Origin: Bacteroidota bacterium
Lineage (GTDB): Bacteria > Bacteroidota > Bacteroidia > Chitinophagales > Saprospiraceae
Reading direction: 5' to 3'
NCBI GenBank assembly: GCA_020160935.1
Contig: JAIUPL010000029.1
Span: 1-64,000, forward strand
DNA: 64,000 nt
Positions 36,901 through 44,010 of this stretch are shown one piece after another. Numbering within the stretch: the stretch's first letter is position 1; each line of letters starts with the position of its first letter. The notes below the pieces were generated by a model, which was not told the origin of the DNA, searched no databases, and saw nothing but the letters and a program-made list of their open reading frames with translations. Position numbers and translations under genes: made by a program.

Positions 36901-37039
36901 CAATGATGAAATGCAAGGCTGGAACGGCTCTTTCAGAGGGCAAGCCGTCAATCCGGGCGTGTTCGTTTGGCAGGCCCAGGTCACGTTTATCGATGGAGTG
37001 ACCGAATTGTTCTCGGGAGACGTGACAGTGGTGCGATGA
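30917..37039 (+). CDS. Giant SprB-like surface adhesin with 18 Ig-like repeats and type B T9SS domain
   Basis: A 2040-residue protein with a signal peptide (residues 1-23). An Ig-like unit is followed by a carbohydrate-binding-like domain starting NLIANGDFESGTAGF (about 95-255). Then come 18 diverged repeats of 80-90 residues (about 275-1780), each opening with (L/I)(T/D)C and closing with NGC, so one disulfide per repeat is possible. One SprB-like repeat follows (GAIDFGPVTGGLAPYRFSLDGG), then an Ig-like segment and a C-terminal type B sorting domain with NVISPDGDGKNDFF and IYDRWGNQLYD (about 1950-2040). SprB-type proteins are T9SS-delivered cell-surface adhesins used in gliding. The gene is intact, with no frameshift seen. 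Confidence 0.9.
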   Translation: MYRLLAGCLFLLLGFQTNTAVAQCPITVSAGADIVRCSSPGTAQLSGSITGNYLSFSWSPTAGMTGANTLTPTVNPTTTTNYILTATALDASTNLIANGDFESGTAGFTSDYLLNPGDLWPEGVYDVLTNPNAAHPNFPGCTDHTTGSGNMMAVNGSGTAGVDVWCQTVTVSPNTQYVFTAWATALVPASPARLQFSINGTTIGSIFNLSSTTCNWQNFYAVWNSGASTSATICIVNQNTAPSGNDFALDDIVFSPTCRVSDTVRVEVINLKAMAAAAIVTLPCQGASATLSGTGSSVGPGIMYQWTTPDGNIVSGANTLNPVVNSPGSYTLRVWYETASGVICEKFTTVNVFYNTNPLTAIIVPPQQLGCGAATVTLVGNATPSVVNVQYQWSLVTTGHIVGSTTNKNCVVNQPGLYQLIVTNTVTGCTSTAQMPVTADSALPVANASSDTINCIQSTAVLSGAGSSVGPGITYAWTTPNGSIVSSPNSISSEAGTPGTYILAVTNLANGCVVKDTVVVISNKVLPYASIDVPPAIDCDSDTVPLFVHLSPPPFVLLVWTASNGGHIASGEYTPMPQVTSPGTYVLYTTDPINGCVSVDSTTVITNFTPPLAATLPPDSLTCQQTSVILSGTGSSTGFNYGYQWEAAPGGHIVQNDQTLNPEVNAPGLYTLTVLNYLNGCTATADVLVMADTNAVTAVANVTDTLDCSTLSTLLNSDGSSTGANFTYVWTTTGGNFLQGADTPTPLVSAPGVYELTMTNTGNGCSATSSVTVLQDIEAPQVQIAPVNELTCAIPTQTVTSSPLQPSTTYSYTWSSASGNGISSPVHAPSITVNAAGTYQLLVSDSRNGCTAVFDANVSQEAGVPVVNALSTGPLTCTQTTRALSSTGSSVGNEYIYSWTALDGGHISMGETTASPVVDEPGQYMLQILNQDNGCIGFDTVAVIENIQAPAVEAGPGGELTCANTLIDLIGNENLPAANRMFQWSTVDGHFAVSPNGATSICDEPGVYYFQVVDTDNGCTSLDSLLVTQNKQAPAVNVAPPFPLTCAVTTVNLHVTASGSTAMTPLFLWHTSGGNIVSGDSTAQPLISAPGQYGLTVTDPANGCTTTGGAIVFQNTTPPPIDILPASVITCSSPSQSLQGQNTASGGSFSYSWMASGGGHISTGDTTLTPLIDAPGMYHMLATNLVNGCHATDSVQVQSNTTLPVVDAGMPDTLTCLSNSLTINGVASGQAILTYQWSVGNAGHIQSGNNTPNPVIDLPGIYILSVVDQANGCLAKDSVQIFQDANIPMAEAGQSALLTCQTTQTVLQGSASTGSQYSYQWSTTDGSIFSGATTLQPTVIAPGMYILAVKDNSNGCQRRDSVQVNENLTQPALTIATPGLLTCTSVQVQLSAQTPISGGTFAWTTPDGNFLSGNTSATPVVNMPGTYITTLTDPFNGCSSIDSTTVGSNTQTPVLSIQTPPILTCAFPTRTLNGIVSQPTGNFAVHWTTTGGTIDNGINTLQPVVSNPGTYQMNVLDQTNGCNAFVSVLVTENMTPPAAVATASMPITCDNPVITLSSAGSASGSQITYLWAGPDIDNGATTASPQVSGAGNYTITVTDLSNGCTAMATTLVSANTTPPTIVLAQPDLLTCTRQQVSIQTTGSSQGASYQASWSTTSNGHFVSGQNSWTPIIDEPATYTFTLENIANGCISTQSVVVSENTTIPGAAVAPAPPLHCNRTQISLAGSSNVANAAFSWNTVDGVIASGSGSAAPVVVAPGTYRVTVTNPLNGCTAIAQTTVSEVQAPDFLPVVFQPDCHLPTGAIDFGPVTGGLAPYRFSLDGGQNYASANSFEALSPGVYELIVQDDYGCTAVETREIIAPFQPSVALEALNVLLLGDSVSLQPVLNLPANNIASWEWSPSTGLSCADCPEPFARPLSNTAYTLIIKDLNGCVAQASTLLRVNTNRVLFPPNVISPDGDGKNDFFNLFGKGVQDVRWLRIYDRWGNQLYDVEHLPINDEMQGWNGSFRGQAVNPGVFVWQAQVTFIDGVTELFSGDVTVVR
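31740..36260 (+). repeat. 18 tandem protein-level repeats in the adhesin
   Basis: Each unit spans about 240-270 bases and reads, in outline, LTC...LSG.GSS.G..Y.W.T..G.I.SG...P.V..PG.Y.L.V....NGC...D...V..N...P. The units differ considerably at the DNA level, so they are old duplications. Unit starts by their first Cys context: LPC, LGC, INC, IDC, LTC, LDC, then mostly LTC or ITC, and LHC last. Confidence 0.85.
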
Positions 37040-37136
37040 AGACACAAAAATCTGGCACTAAAATCAATGCGAACGCCTTTATTTTAAGACCTTCGCCCGA
37101 CAGCCATCGATGCTGTTCAACTAAATCAATACAAGC

Positions 37137-38045
37137 ATGCCCAAAAAGAGTGGAACCGGCATCATCATCGGTCGATTTCAGGTTTTTGAACTGAATAAAG
37201 TACACACCAGGCTTATTTCTTCAGTGTTACAGAAACATGCAAAAGTGGTATTGTTTCTGGGCTCAAACCCTGCTCCCGGCCTTCACAATCCGCTGGACTA
37301 TGAATTGCGTCGCCTGTTATTTGAAGAGAAATACAACGATAAAATACGGATCGAGGAAATGCCTGATTTACCGGATGACCGTATCTGGAGTCAGGAACTG
37401 GATCGTCGCATACTGGAAGTGCGACCGGAGGGGAATGTGACTCTTTACGGAACCCAGGATAATTTTATTGATCGGTATTCCGGAAATTATGCCACAGTAG
37501 CGCTGGAAGCCAATGAAGACGATTTTCCGGAAGAGCCTGAATTATCGGCAATCGGCAACCTGAAAGACTTCCTTGCAGGTATGATTTATGCCAATATTCG
37601 CCGCTTTCCAACGGTTTATCCAACGGTTGATATCGCTGTATTTCGCCGAGAGTACACACAGGTATTGCTGGCACGCAAATCCAATGAAACGCGATACCGT
37701 TTTCCGGGCGGATTTACAGACCCCGGCGACCCCAGTTATGAAGATGCAGTTTTGCGCGAACTGGGTGAGGAATGCGGTGAATTCACAATTGATGAACTTA
37801 CCTACCTGGGCTCTACCAAAATCGACGACTGGCGATACTACGATGCCTTTGACAGCATCATGACGCATCTGTATGCTTGTACGCTCATCGAAGGTAAACC
37901 TTCGCCCAGCGATGATATTGCAGAGGTACAATGGTTTGATGTCGAACGACTTACAGAAGATGTATTTGTCTCCGAGCATCGACCTTTGTTTGCGATATTA
38001 ATGGAATACCTTCAGGAAATGGGTGAAGAAGAAGATGATGATTAA
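37137..38045 (+). CDS. NMNAT-like / Nudix hydrolase fusion with degenerate nucleotidyltransferase motif
   Basis: A 302-residue cytoplasmic protein. Residues 5-130 follow the cytidylyltransferase-like fold of NadM-type NMN adenylyltransferases (GIIIGRFQVF, LFLGSNPAPG), but the HxGH active-site motif reads NKVH. Residues 160-290 are a Nudix domain with the box GGFTDPGD...REL.EECG (about 190-213); the conserved Glu after the first Gly is Asp. In related bifunctional proteins the first domain makes or handles NAD and the second cleaves ADP-ribose-type substrates. Here the first domain may be inactive. It ends EEEDDD and is followed 15 bases later by the DUF1080 gene. Confidence 0.8.
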   Translation: MPKKSGTGIIIGRFQVFELNKVHTRLISSVLQKHAKVVLFLGSNPAPGLHNPLDYELRRLLFEEKYNDKIRIEEMPDLPDDRIWSQELDRRILEVRPEGNVTLYGTQDNFIDRYSGNYATVALEANEDDFPEEPELSAIGNLKDFLAGMIYANIRRFPTVYPTVDIAVFRREYTQVLLARKSNETRYRFPGGFTDPGDPSYEDAVLRELGEECGEFTIDELTYLGSTKIDDWRYYDAFDSIMTHLYACTLIEGKPSPSDDIAEVQWFDVERLTEDVFVSEHRPLFAILMEYLQEMGEEEDDD

Positions 38046-38060
38046 CATTTTCTCCTTCCC

Positions 38061-39998
38061 ATGAAACGGCCATTACAAGGCAGGAAACTTCGTATTTTCA
38101 AATTTTTCGATATGCTTTTATCCCATCGCATCCTCCAAATGCCGGTATTTCTGTTGCTCATCCTGGGTGTTGCAACGGTACGGGCGCAGGAAACACTTCC
38201 CTTGAACGACCTGGGCTTCTGGAAAGCCGGAGAAGGTAAAAACTGGCGCGTTGCTTCTGATGCCACAGTGGATCTAAATCGCCACGACCGCATGAATGAG
38301 GCCGCCGGTACGGGCGTGCTGGTGAATATTCCCGACGACAAAAACAGGTCTAATCTCTTGTCTGTCAATGAATACGGAGATGTGGATGTCTCTTTTGATT
38401 TTATGATGGCCGTGCATTCCAATTCGGGTTTTTACCTGCAAGGACGTTATGAGGTGCAATTAATGGATAGTTGGGGTGTACAAAAACCGACTTTCGCAGA
38501 TTGTGGAGGCATTTTTGCCCGCAGGCGCTGGAACCCACAGGAACAATTGTTCGACGGCGTTCCTCCGCGTGTCAATGCCTGCCTGGCTCCCGGGCTTTGG
38601 CAACACATGGAAATCAGTTTTCAGGCGCCCCGCTTCGATGCATCCGGAAAAAAAACAGAAAATGCCAAACTGCTAAAAGTGGTGCTGAATGGCGCTGTAT
38701 TGCATGAAAACCTCGAATTGACAGGCCCGACCGGCGGCCCGATTTCCGAGCAGGAGGCTGCCACCGGCCCGTTTATGATTCAGGGCGATCACGGCCCGGT
38801 AGCATTTCGCAATTTCCAGATAAAATCCAAGCAAGGCGCACAAGTTACCGGCGGACCGTTTTCCTACCAGGTGATTTATGGCGCCTTCCGCAACGTCTCG
38901 GAATTTGCCGGTAAAAAAGCCGACCTGGAAGGTAAAACACCACAACTTACCTGGGAAGTAGCAAAAAAAGAAGACGAATACGCCATCATCTTTAAAGGAA
39001 ATATTGCTGTTCCGGAGGCCGGGAAATACCGCATTACACTCCAAAATTCTGGCCGCGCTTTGCTGTCGATCAATGGCAATGAAGTGTTTCCTTTCAAATG
39101 GACGTTTACAACGGATCAACGCAGTGCAGAAGTCGATTTGCCTGCTGGCACTGCTGCGCTTGAACTTACTGTTGCCAAAATGGATGGTTGGATGTCGCCA
39201 TACATCGGCCTATGGGTCGAAGGGCCGGGCTCGCGCCCTGCTTCGCTGCACTCTTTTAGTTCTACGCTCGCGCAAACCCCCTCAGATCCGATCGGCCTGA
39301 AAGCCGACAAACCCGTTGTGTTCCGATCGTTTATGGATGTGACGCTGCCGCGTTTTCCGAATGCAACAGAATACCAAAACAAGCCAAATTTTTTCCCTGA
39401 AACCGGGAAGAAACGAATCGTGCATGCCGTACAGGTCGGCGACCCGACACATCTACATTACACATTCGACCTCGACAACGGGGCAGTAGCGCAGGTCTGG
39501 AAAGGTGGCTTTTTGAATACTTCACCTATGTGGGACAACAGGGGCGATGGCTCTTCCCAGCCACAAGGCGCCGTGCTGGCTCTTGACGATGTTTCAATGA
39601 TTGTATCCAAAGCAAATATGTTCGAATGGAAGCCGTCCATTACAGAGCCGATCGAACAATACCGCCCGCATGGTTATGATCTGGATGATAAAGGAACGCC
39701 CGTGTTTCGTTATCAACGCCTGGGTATGGAGGTGGAAGATCACCTGGAAGTTGCCGACGGTAAAACCCTGTCGAGAAACCTGAAAATTGCCAATATTCCC
39801 TCCGATAATGATTTTATATGCCGCATTGCTTTCGGCAGCAAAATTGACCGCGTTGAAAACAACACCTGGGCGATCGACGGCAAACGATACTATATTCAGT
39901 TGGAGGAAGGCGCACAGCCGCAGGTTGCCCGTTCCGGAGATTTGTCTGTCCTTTATGTGCCCGTTTCGTCCGGTGTTTCATACCGCCTGATGTGGTAA
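38061..39998 (+). CDS. Secreted DUF1080 (3-keto-disaccharide hydrolase) protein with PA14-like domain
   Basis: A 645-residue protein. The signal-like hydrophobic core is MPVFLLLILGVATVRAQ (about 27-43). Residues 50-250 resemble DUF1080: GFYLQGRYEVQLMDSWG, GIFARRRWN, WQHMEISFQAPRFD and a closing PVAFRNFQIKSK. Residues 275-410 look like PA14 (AGKYRITLQNSGRALLSINGNEV). The last 220 residues are an unassigned beta-rich segment. DUF1080 enzymes act on keto-disaccharides. An in-frame ATG at 38112 would give a more typical signal peptide. The next gene begins 37 bases later and encodes a propeller-cytochrome protein, so the pair may degrade sugars together. Confidence 0.8.
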   Translation: MKRPLQGRKLRIFKFFDMLLSHRILQMPVFLLLILGVATVRAQETLPLNDLGFWKAGEGKNWRVASDATVDLNRHDRMNEAAGTGVLVNIPDDKNRSNLLSVNEYGDVDVSFDFMMAVHSNSGFYLQGRYEVQLMDSWGVQKPTFADCGGIFARRRWNPQEQLFDGVPPRVNACLAPGLWQHMEISFQAPRFDASGKKTENAKLLKVVLNGAVLHENLELTGPTGGPISEQEAATGPFMIQGDHGPVAFRNFQIKSKQGAQVTGGPFSYQVIYGAFRNVSEFAGKKADLEGKTPQLTWEVAKKEDEYAIIFKGNIAVPEAGKYRITLQNSGRALLSINGNEVFPFKWTFTTDQRSAEVDLPAGTAALELTVAKMDGWMSPYIGLWVEGPGSRPASLHSFSSTLAQTPSDPIGLKADKPVVFRSFMDVTLPRFPNATEYQNKPNFFPETGKKRIVHAVQVGDPTHLHYTFDLDNGAVAQVWKGGFLNTSPMWDNRGDGSSQPQGAVLALDDVSMIVSKANMFEWKPSITEPIEQYRPHGYDLDDKGTPVFRYQRLGMEVEDHLEVADGKTLSRNLKIANIPSDNDFICRIAFGSKIDRVENNTWAIDGKRYYIQLEEGAQPQVARSGDLSVLYVPVSSGVSYRLMW

Positions 39999-40035
39999 TT
40001 TCTTTTCCATGTTCAAATCCAGTTTCATACATTTT

Positions 40036-42003
40036 ATGAAATATTCTCTTTTCACACTGGTTTGTTTATTTGCCCTGCAAACGTTGATGGCGCAACCAAT
40101 ACTGCCAACGGAAGACACCTACTTTAAAATCATCAAGGTGCCCATTCCGGAAGGTGTTATTCTGGAAGCGGGTGGCGTTTGCACCATGCCCAACGGCAGC
40201 ATCGCCGTCAGCACCCGCCGGGGCGAAGTCTGGATCATTGAAAATCCGGCATCCGTGCATCCAAATTACCGCCTGTTTGCTTCTGGTCTGCATGAAATAC
40301 TTGGTCTGGCCTGCAAAAACGGCGAGTTGTATTGCGCACAGCGTGGCGAATTGACCAAACTTGTCGACCGCAACGGCGATGGAGAAGCCGACCGCTATGA
40401 AACAGTATATGCGTGGCCTATTTCGGGCCACTACCATGAATACAGTTTTGGCCCGAAACTGGCCGCCGATGGCTCCTTTTGGGTCACCGGAAATGTCAGT
40501 TTTGGCAGTTCCGACTGGTGGGCGGGCAAGTCAATAGTGCCGTGGCGCGGCTGGACCATGAAAATAAGCGAAGATGGCCACATGGAGCCATTTGCAGCAG
40601 GTATGCGTTCCCCATGCGGAATCGGTTCGGTAGACGGCGAGTTTTTCTACGGCGACAACCAGGGCGACTGGATGGGCTCCGGGTTTGTGAGCCATATCGA
40701 ACGCGGTGATTTTGCAGGGCACCCGGCCTCTCTTGCATGGGCTGATCGACCAGAATCGCCTGTAAAAATGCGTAAAGAGTTGGTTTACAAGCAAATAGAC
40801 CCGCGCGATGATCCCAACGTAAAACCCGAATACATCAAAGACGAGCCCGTGACGACTATTTATGACATGGAGCATCGGATGTATCCCGATAAACAAGTTA
40901 AAGCGCCTGCTGTATGGTTGCCCCACGGTATTCTGGGTGTTTCTACGTCCGAAATCATAAGCGATGAAACCGGTGGCGCTTTTGGCCCCTTTGCAGGCCA
41001 GTTGCTGGTAGGCGATCAGGGTATGTCAAAAATTGCCAGGGTTTTTCTGGAAAAAGTAAAAGGCGAATACCAGGGTGCATCCTTTGATTTTCGGAGCGGG
41101 TTCCGTTCAGGCGTGCTTCGCATGAGTTGGGGCGCCGATCATACCCTGTATGTAGGTGGTACCAACCGGGGCTGGGGGAGCACAGGCAAGGAAGCCTACG
41201 CACTCGAACGCCTGGTGTGGACGGGACAATTGCCATTTGAAATGAAGGCTGTTCGGGCTATGCCGGACGGCTTCGAAATCGAATTTACCCAACCTGTCGA
41301 CAAGGCAAGCGCCGAAAAGACAACGAATTATACCGTGACCAGTTACTCTTACAAATACCATCCTGTCTACGGCAGTCCTATCGTAGGATTTGAGGAAAAC
41401 GCTGTACGGGGCGCCAAACTCAGCGCAGACGGCATGAAAGTCCGCATCGTTATAGACGGATTGAGAGCAGGGTATATTCACGACATCAAACCGGAAGGCG
41501 TTCGCTCCGCGGCAGAAAAACTTCCCTTGCTACATGGAGCGGCCTATTATACGCTGAATGCTATTCCGGAAGGCCCCAAGGCAGATTTCCCACTGACAGC
41601 GGCTCCGTCCAAACCCAAAAACAAAGCCGTTGTAAACGACCCGGGCGCCGCTGCAAACTCGCCCGACAAGCAAATGAAAGAGGCACGACCATCTACTGAG
41701 GGAGAAGCGAAAAAAGCACAGAAATCAGCCGCTCCCAAGCAACAGGTGGTTACGGAAAAAGAAGCGCTCGCCTTGCTCACCAAACACACCTGCACCGCCT
41801 GCCACAAAATCAGTGAAAGATCCGTCGGACCCGCCTATACAGAAGTTGCCAAAAGGAAATACACCACAGCACAAATTGTGTCGCTGGTGCACAGCCCCAA
41901 ACCCGAGCACTGGCCCGATTACACGCCCATGGCGCCGATGGCACATGTTCCGAAAAAGGACATCGAAAAAATAGCCATCTGGATCAATTCGCTCCGAAAA
42001 TAA
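40036..42003 (+). CDS. Secreted beta-propeller protein with C-terminal cytochrome c domain
   Basis: A 655-residue protein with a signal peptide (MKYSLFTLVCLFALQTLMAQ). Residues 30-430 form a six-blade propeller of the PQQ sugar dehydrogenase/membrane-bound dehydrogenase type, with EVWIIENPA, AQRGELTKLVDRNGDGEADRY and GMRSPCGIGSVDGEFF. An Ig-like part follows, then an Ala/Lys/Pro-rich linker (about 540-570). The last 80 residues are a class I cytochrome c: CTACH at 586-590 and an axial Met in TPMAPM. This order matches the oxidoreductase partners of DUF1080 proteins in Bacteroidota. The ATG at 40036 is preferred to one at 40009 because it starts the signal peptide. Confidence 0.85.
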   Translation: MKYSLFTLVCLFALQTLMAQPILPTEDTYFKIIKVPIPEGVILEAGGVCTMPNGSIAVSTRRGEVWIIENPASVHPNYRLFASGLHEILGLACKNGELYCAQRGELTKLVDRNGDGEADRYETVYAWPISGHYHEYSFGPKLAADGSFWVTGNVSFGSSDWWAGKSIVPWRGWTMKISEDGHMEPFAAGMRSPCGIGSVDGEFFYGDNQGDWMGSGFVSHIERGDFAGHPASLAWADRPESPVKMRKELVYKQIDPRDDPNVKPEYIKDEPVTTIYDMEHRMYPDKQVKAPAVWLPHGILGVSTSEIISDETGGAFGPFAGQLLVGDQGMSKIARVFLEKVKGEYQGASFDFRSGFRSGVLRMSWGADHTLYVGGTNRGWGSTGKEAYALERLVWTGQLPFEMKAVRAMPDGFEIEFTQPVDKASAEKTTNYTVTSYSYKYHPVYGSPIVGFEENAVRGAKLSADGMKVRIVIDGLRAGYIHDIKPEGVRSAAEKLPLLHGAAYYTLNAIPEGPKADFPLTAAPSKPKNKAVVNDPGAAANSPDKQMKEARPSTEGEAKKAQKSAAPKQQVVTEKEALALLTKHTCTACHKISERSVGPAYTEVAKRKYTTAQIVSLVHSPKPEHWPDYTPMAPMAHVPKKDIEKIAIWINSLRK

Positions 42004-42032
42004 AAAAGTAGCCCCGGCACGTTTGCCGGGGC
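42003..42032 (-). terminator. Terminator of the FG-GAP gene (minus strand)
   Basis: An 8-bp GC stem, GCCCCGGC (42011-42018) with GCCGGGGC (42025-42032), loop ACGTTT. On the minus strand it is followed by TACTTTTTTA. It serves the gene 42107-43852. Confidence 0.65.
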
Positions 42033-42057
42033 GTTCACCATACCAAACTTTCTGTGA

Positions 42058-42094
42058 AGTGTGGCCATGCCTGAGTGGTGTGGCTACACTTTTT
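42058..42094 (+). terminator. Terminator of the propeller-cytochrome transcript
   Basis: AGTGTGGCCA (42058-42067) pairs with TGGCTACACT (42081-42090) with one G-T pair, followed by TTTT to 42094. With the neighbouring minus-strand hairpin it separates the two convergent units. Confidence 0.6.
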
Positions 42095-42106
42095 AATAAC
42101 AGATAA

Positions 42107-43852
42107 TCAATGCTTTATGATTGATTTTGAGGCAGTTTGCCCTGTCGAAAAACGAATTTGAAGCAAGTACAATCCGGGCGGGACGGTTTCTGACAATTTG
42201 ATTTCATACTTGCCTTCCTGAAATGGATGTATCGCTGCTTCCATCATTTTGCCCTGCATATCCTGTATGGTAATTTTTTGCACGTCTGGATGCGTATTTG
42301 CAAGTTCAACTTGAAAAACACTCATTCCAGGATTAGGCGAAACCCTGATTTCCGGTATTTCTGTCATCGGGTCATGAGTAGCGGACACCTCTTCAGGTGG
42401 TCCGCCTTCGGTGATTCGATAGATTCGATCAGCAGCCAGCGCGCCGAAAAACTGTGTAAGACCAGAGGGCCAGGAAATTTCAACAGAATCGATATTTAAA
42501 GCATCTTTCAGGCCGAAATGCTGGCGTAAATCGCTTTGTGTCTGAAATGAATTATGGGCCAATACTTCCCTGAGTTGCCAAACGGACTGACCATTAAGCG
42601 TCGATTTTACCCGGATTCTGGCGCCGATGGCAGAACGGTTACTGTTTACACCGTTGAGTTTAAATGCGATCCAGTGCCGACCAGCAGCCAGGTTGTCGTT
42701 GCGAAACAGGGCCCGCCCGCCCAACGGCCCGTTGGTGGCCATGTCGAGGTCGCCGTCGTTGTCGTAATCTGCCAGACCGATACCACAAACCGTGGTGTCG
42801 GCACTACCTGCCAGTTGGGCAGCCAGAAAGCCGCCGTTTCCATTGTTTCTGTACAAAGTAATATTAGGCGTACCATCAGTAGCAATCAGAACATCGAGAT
42901 CCCCATCGTTGTCTACATCGCCCCATACATTTGAGAGATAAGCATTGGCACTTTGTGTAAATGGCATGGATGTGGGAGTGAGCGTCCCGCTTTCATTTTT
43001 CCAGAACCTGGAAACAACGCCAACGTAATTGGTTAGAAATCCATCCATATCTCCGTCGTTGTCATAATCGATAAAATTGTATACCTGGCCGTTCTCCATC
43101 AGGTTGAAAGGGGCATCCGTCAGGCGCTGCAAGGAAAAAGTACCTGTTTCTTTCAAGAGGTTTTTATACCGATAATCAGGCCCCAATCCATTGCCCGGGC
43201 CTGCGCCGATAAAAAGGTCCAGGTCGCCGTCCAGGTCGTAATCTGTCCAGGTCGGGACGGTGTACGGGTCGTTCATATCCGTAAATTCATAATCGCTTTG
43301 TGCGGTAAAAACGCCTGGACTGGTTTGGAGATAAAATTTGCAGGGAAATGGGCCAGTAGCATGAAACCCTTCCGCGTGCACGAACAGCAAATCGAGCCAG
43401 CCGTTGTTGTCTACATCCGCAAGTGCACAATCCCAGGCAGCAAATCCAGTTAGTTCAGGTACATCGGCCGTTGATACCATAAATGAAGCATTACCATTGT
43501 TGAGGTGCATGGCCGAACTGCTGCTGGCTGTGATACAATCGATTGCCCCGTCGTTGTTTATGTCGCCCCAACTGGAACCGGCAGCGCCCTGGCCGCCCTG
43601 TGCGCCCGCCACGCTCACGAGTTGTGTGAATTGCCCGTTGCCATCATTGTGAAACAAAAATCGCTGGCTCATGAACAAATCAGGCAGGTTGTCGTCGTCC
43701 AGGTCTATCCAGGCAAGACCCTTGTAGGGCGCAGGCGTATTGGAAAAGGTAACAACGGGATTGGACGTATCCGTGATTCGGGAAAAAACGGGCTGTTGAG
43801 CCTGCACATCAACACAAAGGAGGATTTGCAGCAAAGGGAGAAGTCGTTTCAT
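42107..43852 (-). CDS. FG-GAP/VCBS repeat protein with ASPIC domain and T9SS type A domain
   Basis: A 581-residue secreted protein (signal peptide 1-19, ending VQAQ). Residues 40-385 hold FG-GAP-type blades with calcium-binding loops: DLDDDNLPDLFM, DINNDGAIDC, DVDNNGWLDLLF, DYDLDGDLDLFI, DYDNDGDMDGFL, DVDNDGDLDVLI and DYDNDGDLDMAT. An ASPIC/UnbV-type domain follows (about 395-475, with GARIRVK and VEISWPSGL). The last 75 residues are a type A sorting domain (RVSPNPGMSVFQVELA, TIQDMQGKMM, VPPGLYLLQI). It is a surface or released protein whose ligand cannot be read from sequence. Confidence 0.88.
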   Translation of the reverse strand: MKRLLPLLQILLCVDVQAQQPVFSRITDTSNPVVTFSNTPAPYKGLAWIDLDDDNLPDLFMSQRFLFHNDGNGQFTQLVSVAGAQGGQGAAGSSWGDINNDGAIDCITASSSSAMHLNNGNASFMVSTADVPELTGFAAWDCALADVDNNGWLDLLFVHAEGFHATGPFPCKFYLQTSPGVFTAQSDYEFTDMNDPYTVPTWTDYDLDGDLDLFIGAGPGNGLGPDYRYKNLLKETGTFSLQRLTDAPFNLMENGQVYNFIDYDNDGDMDGFLTNYVGVVSRFWKNESGTLTPTSMPFTQSANAYLSNVWGDVDNDGDLDVLIATDGTPNITLYRNNGNGGFLAAQLAGSADTTVCGIGLADYDNDGDLDMATNGPLGGRALFRNDNLAAGRHWIAFKLNGVNSNRSAIGARIRVKSTLNGQSVWQLREVLAHNSFQTQSDLRQHFGLKDALNIDSVEISWPSGLTQFFGALAADRIYRITEGGPPEEVSATHDPMTEIPEIRVSPNPGMSVFQVELANTHPDVQKITIQDMQGKMMEAAIHPFQEGKYEIKLSETVPPGLYLLQIRFSTGQTASKSIIKH

Positions 43853-43977
43853 GTGTTGCTATTTGTTTGCGAGAAAATAAATGCAAACTATCCCCCGAAG
43901 TAGCAAAAAACAGGTAAATCCGATAAACCTTACCATTAATGATCCGACGCAACCATGTATTTGAATCCAACAGGCGG

Positions 43978-43985
43978 TATTTTTG
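43978..43985 (+). promoter_or_regulatory. -7 promoter element for the AraC-type regulator
   Basis: TATTTTTG matches TAnnTTTG exactly; the transcript would begin about 20 bases before the ATG at 44011. A TTTG at 43960-43963 is only 14 bases upstream, closer than usual. Confidence 0.4.
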
Positions 43986-44010
43986 ACCTGAATAAAATTG
44001 CTATGAAAAC

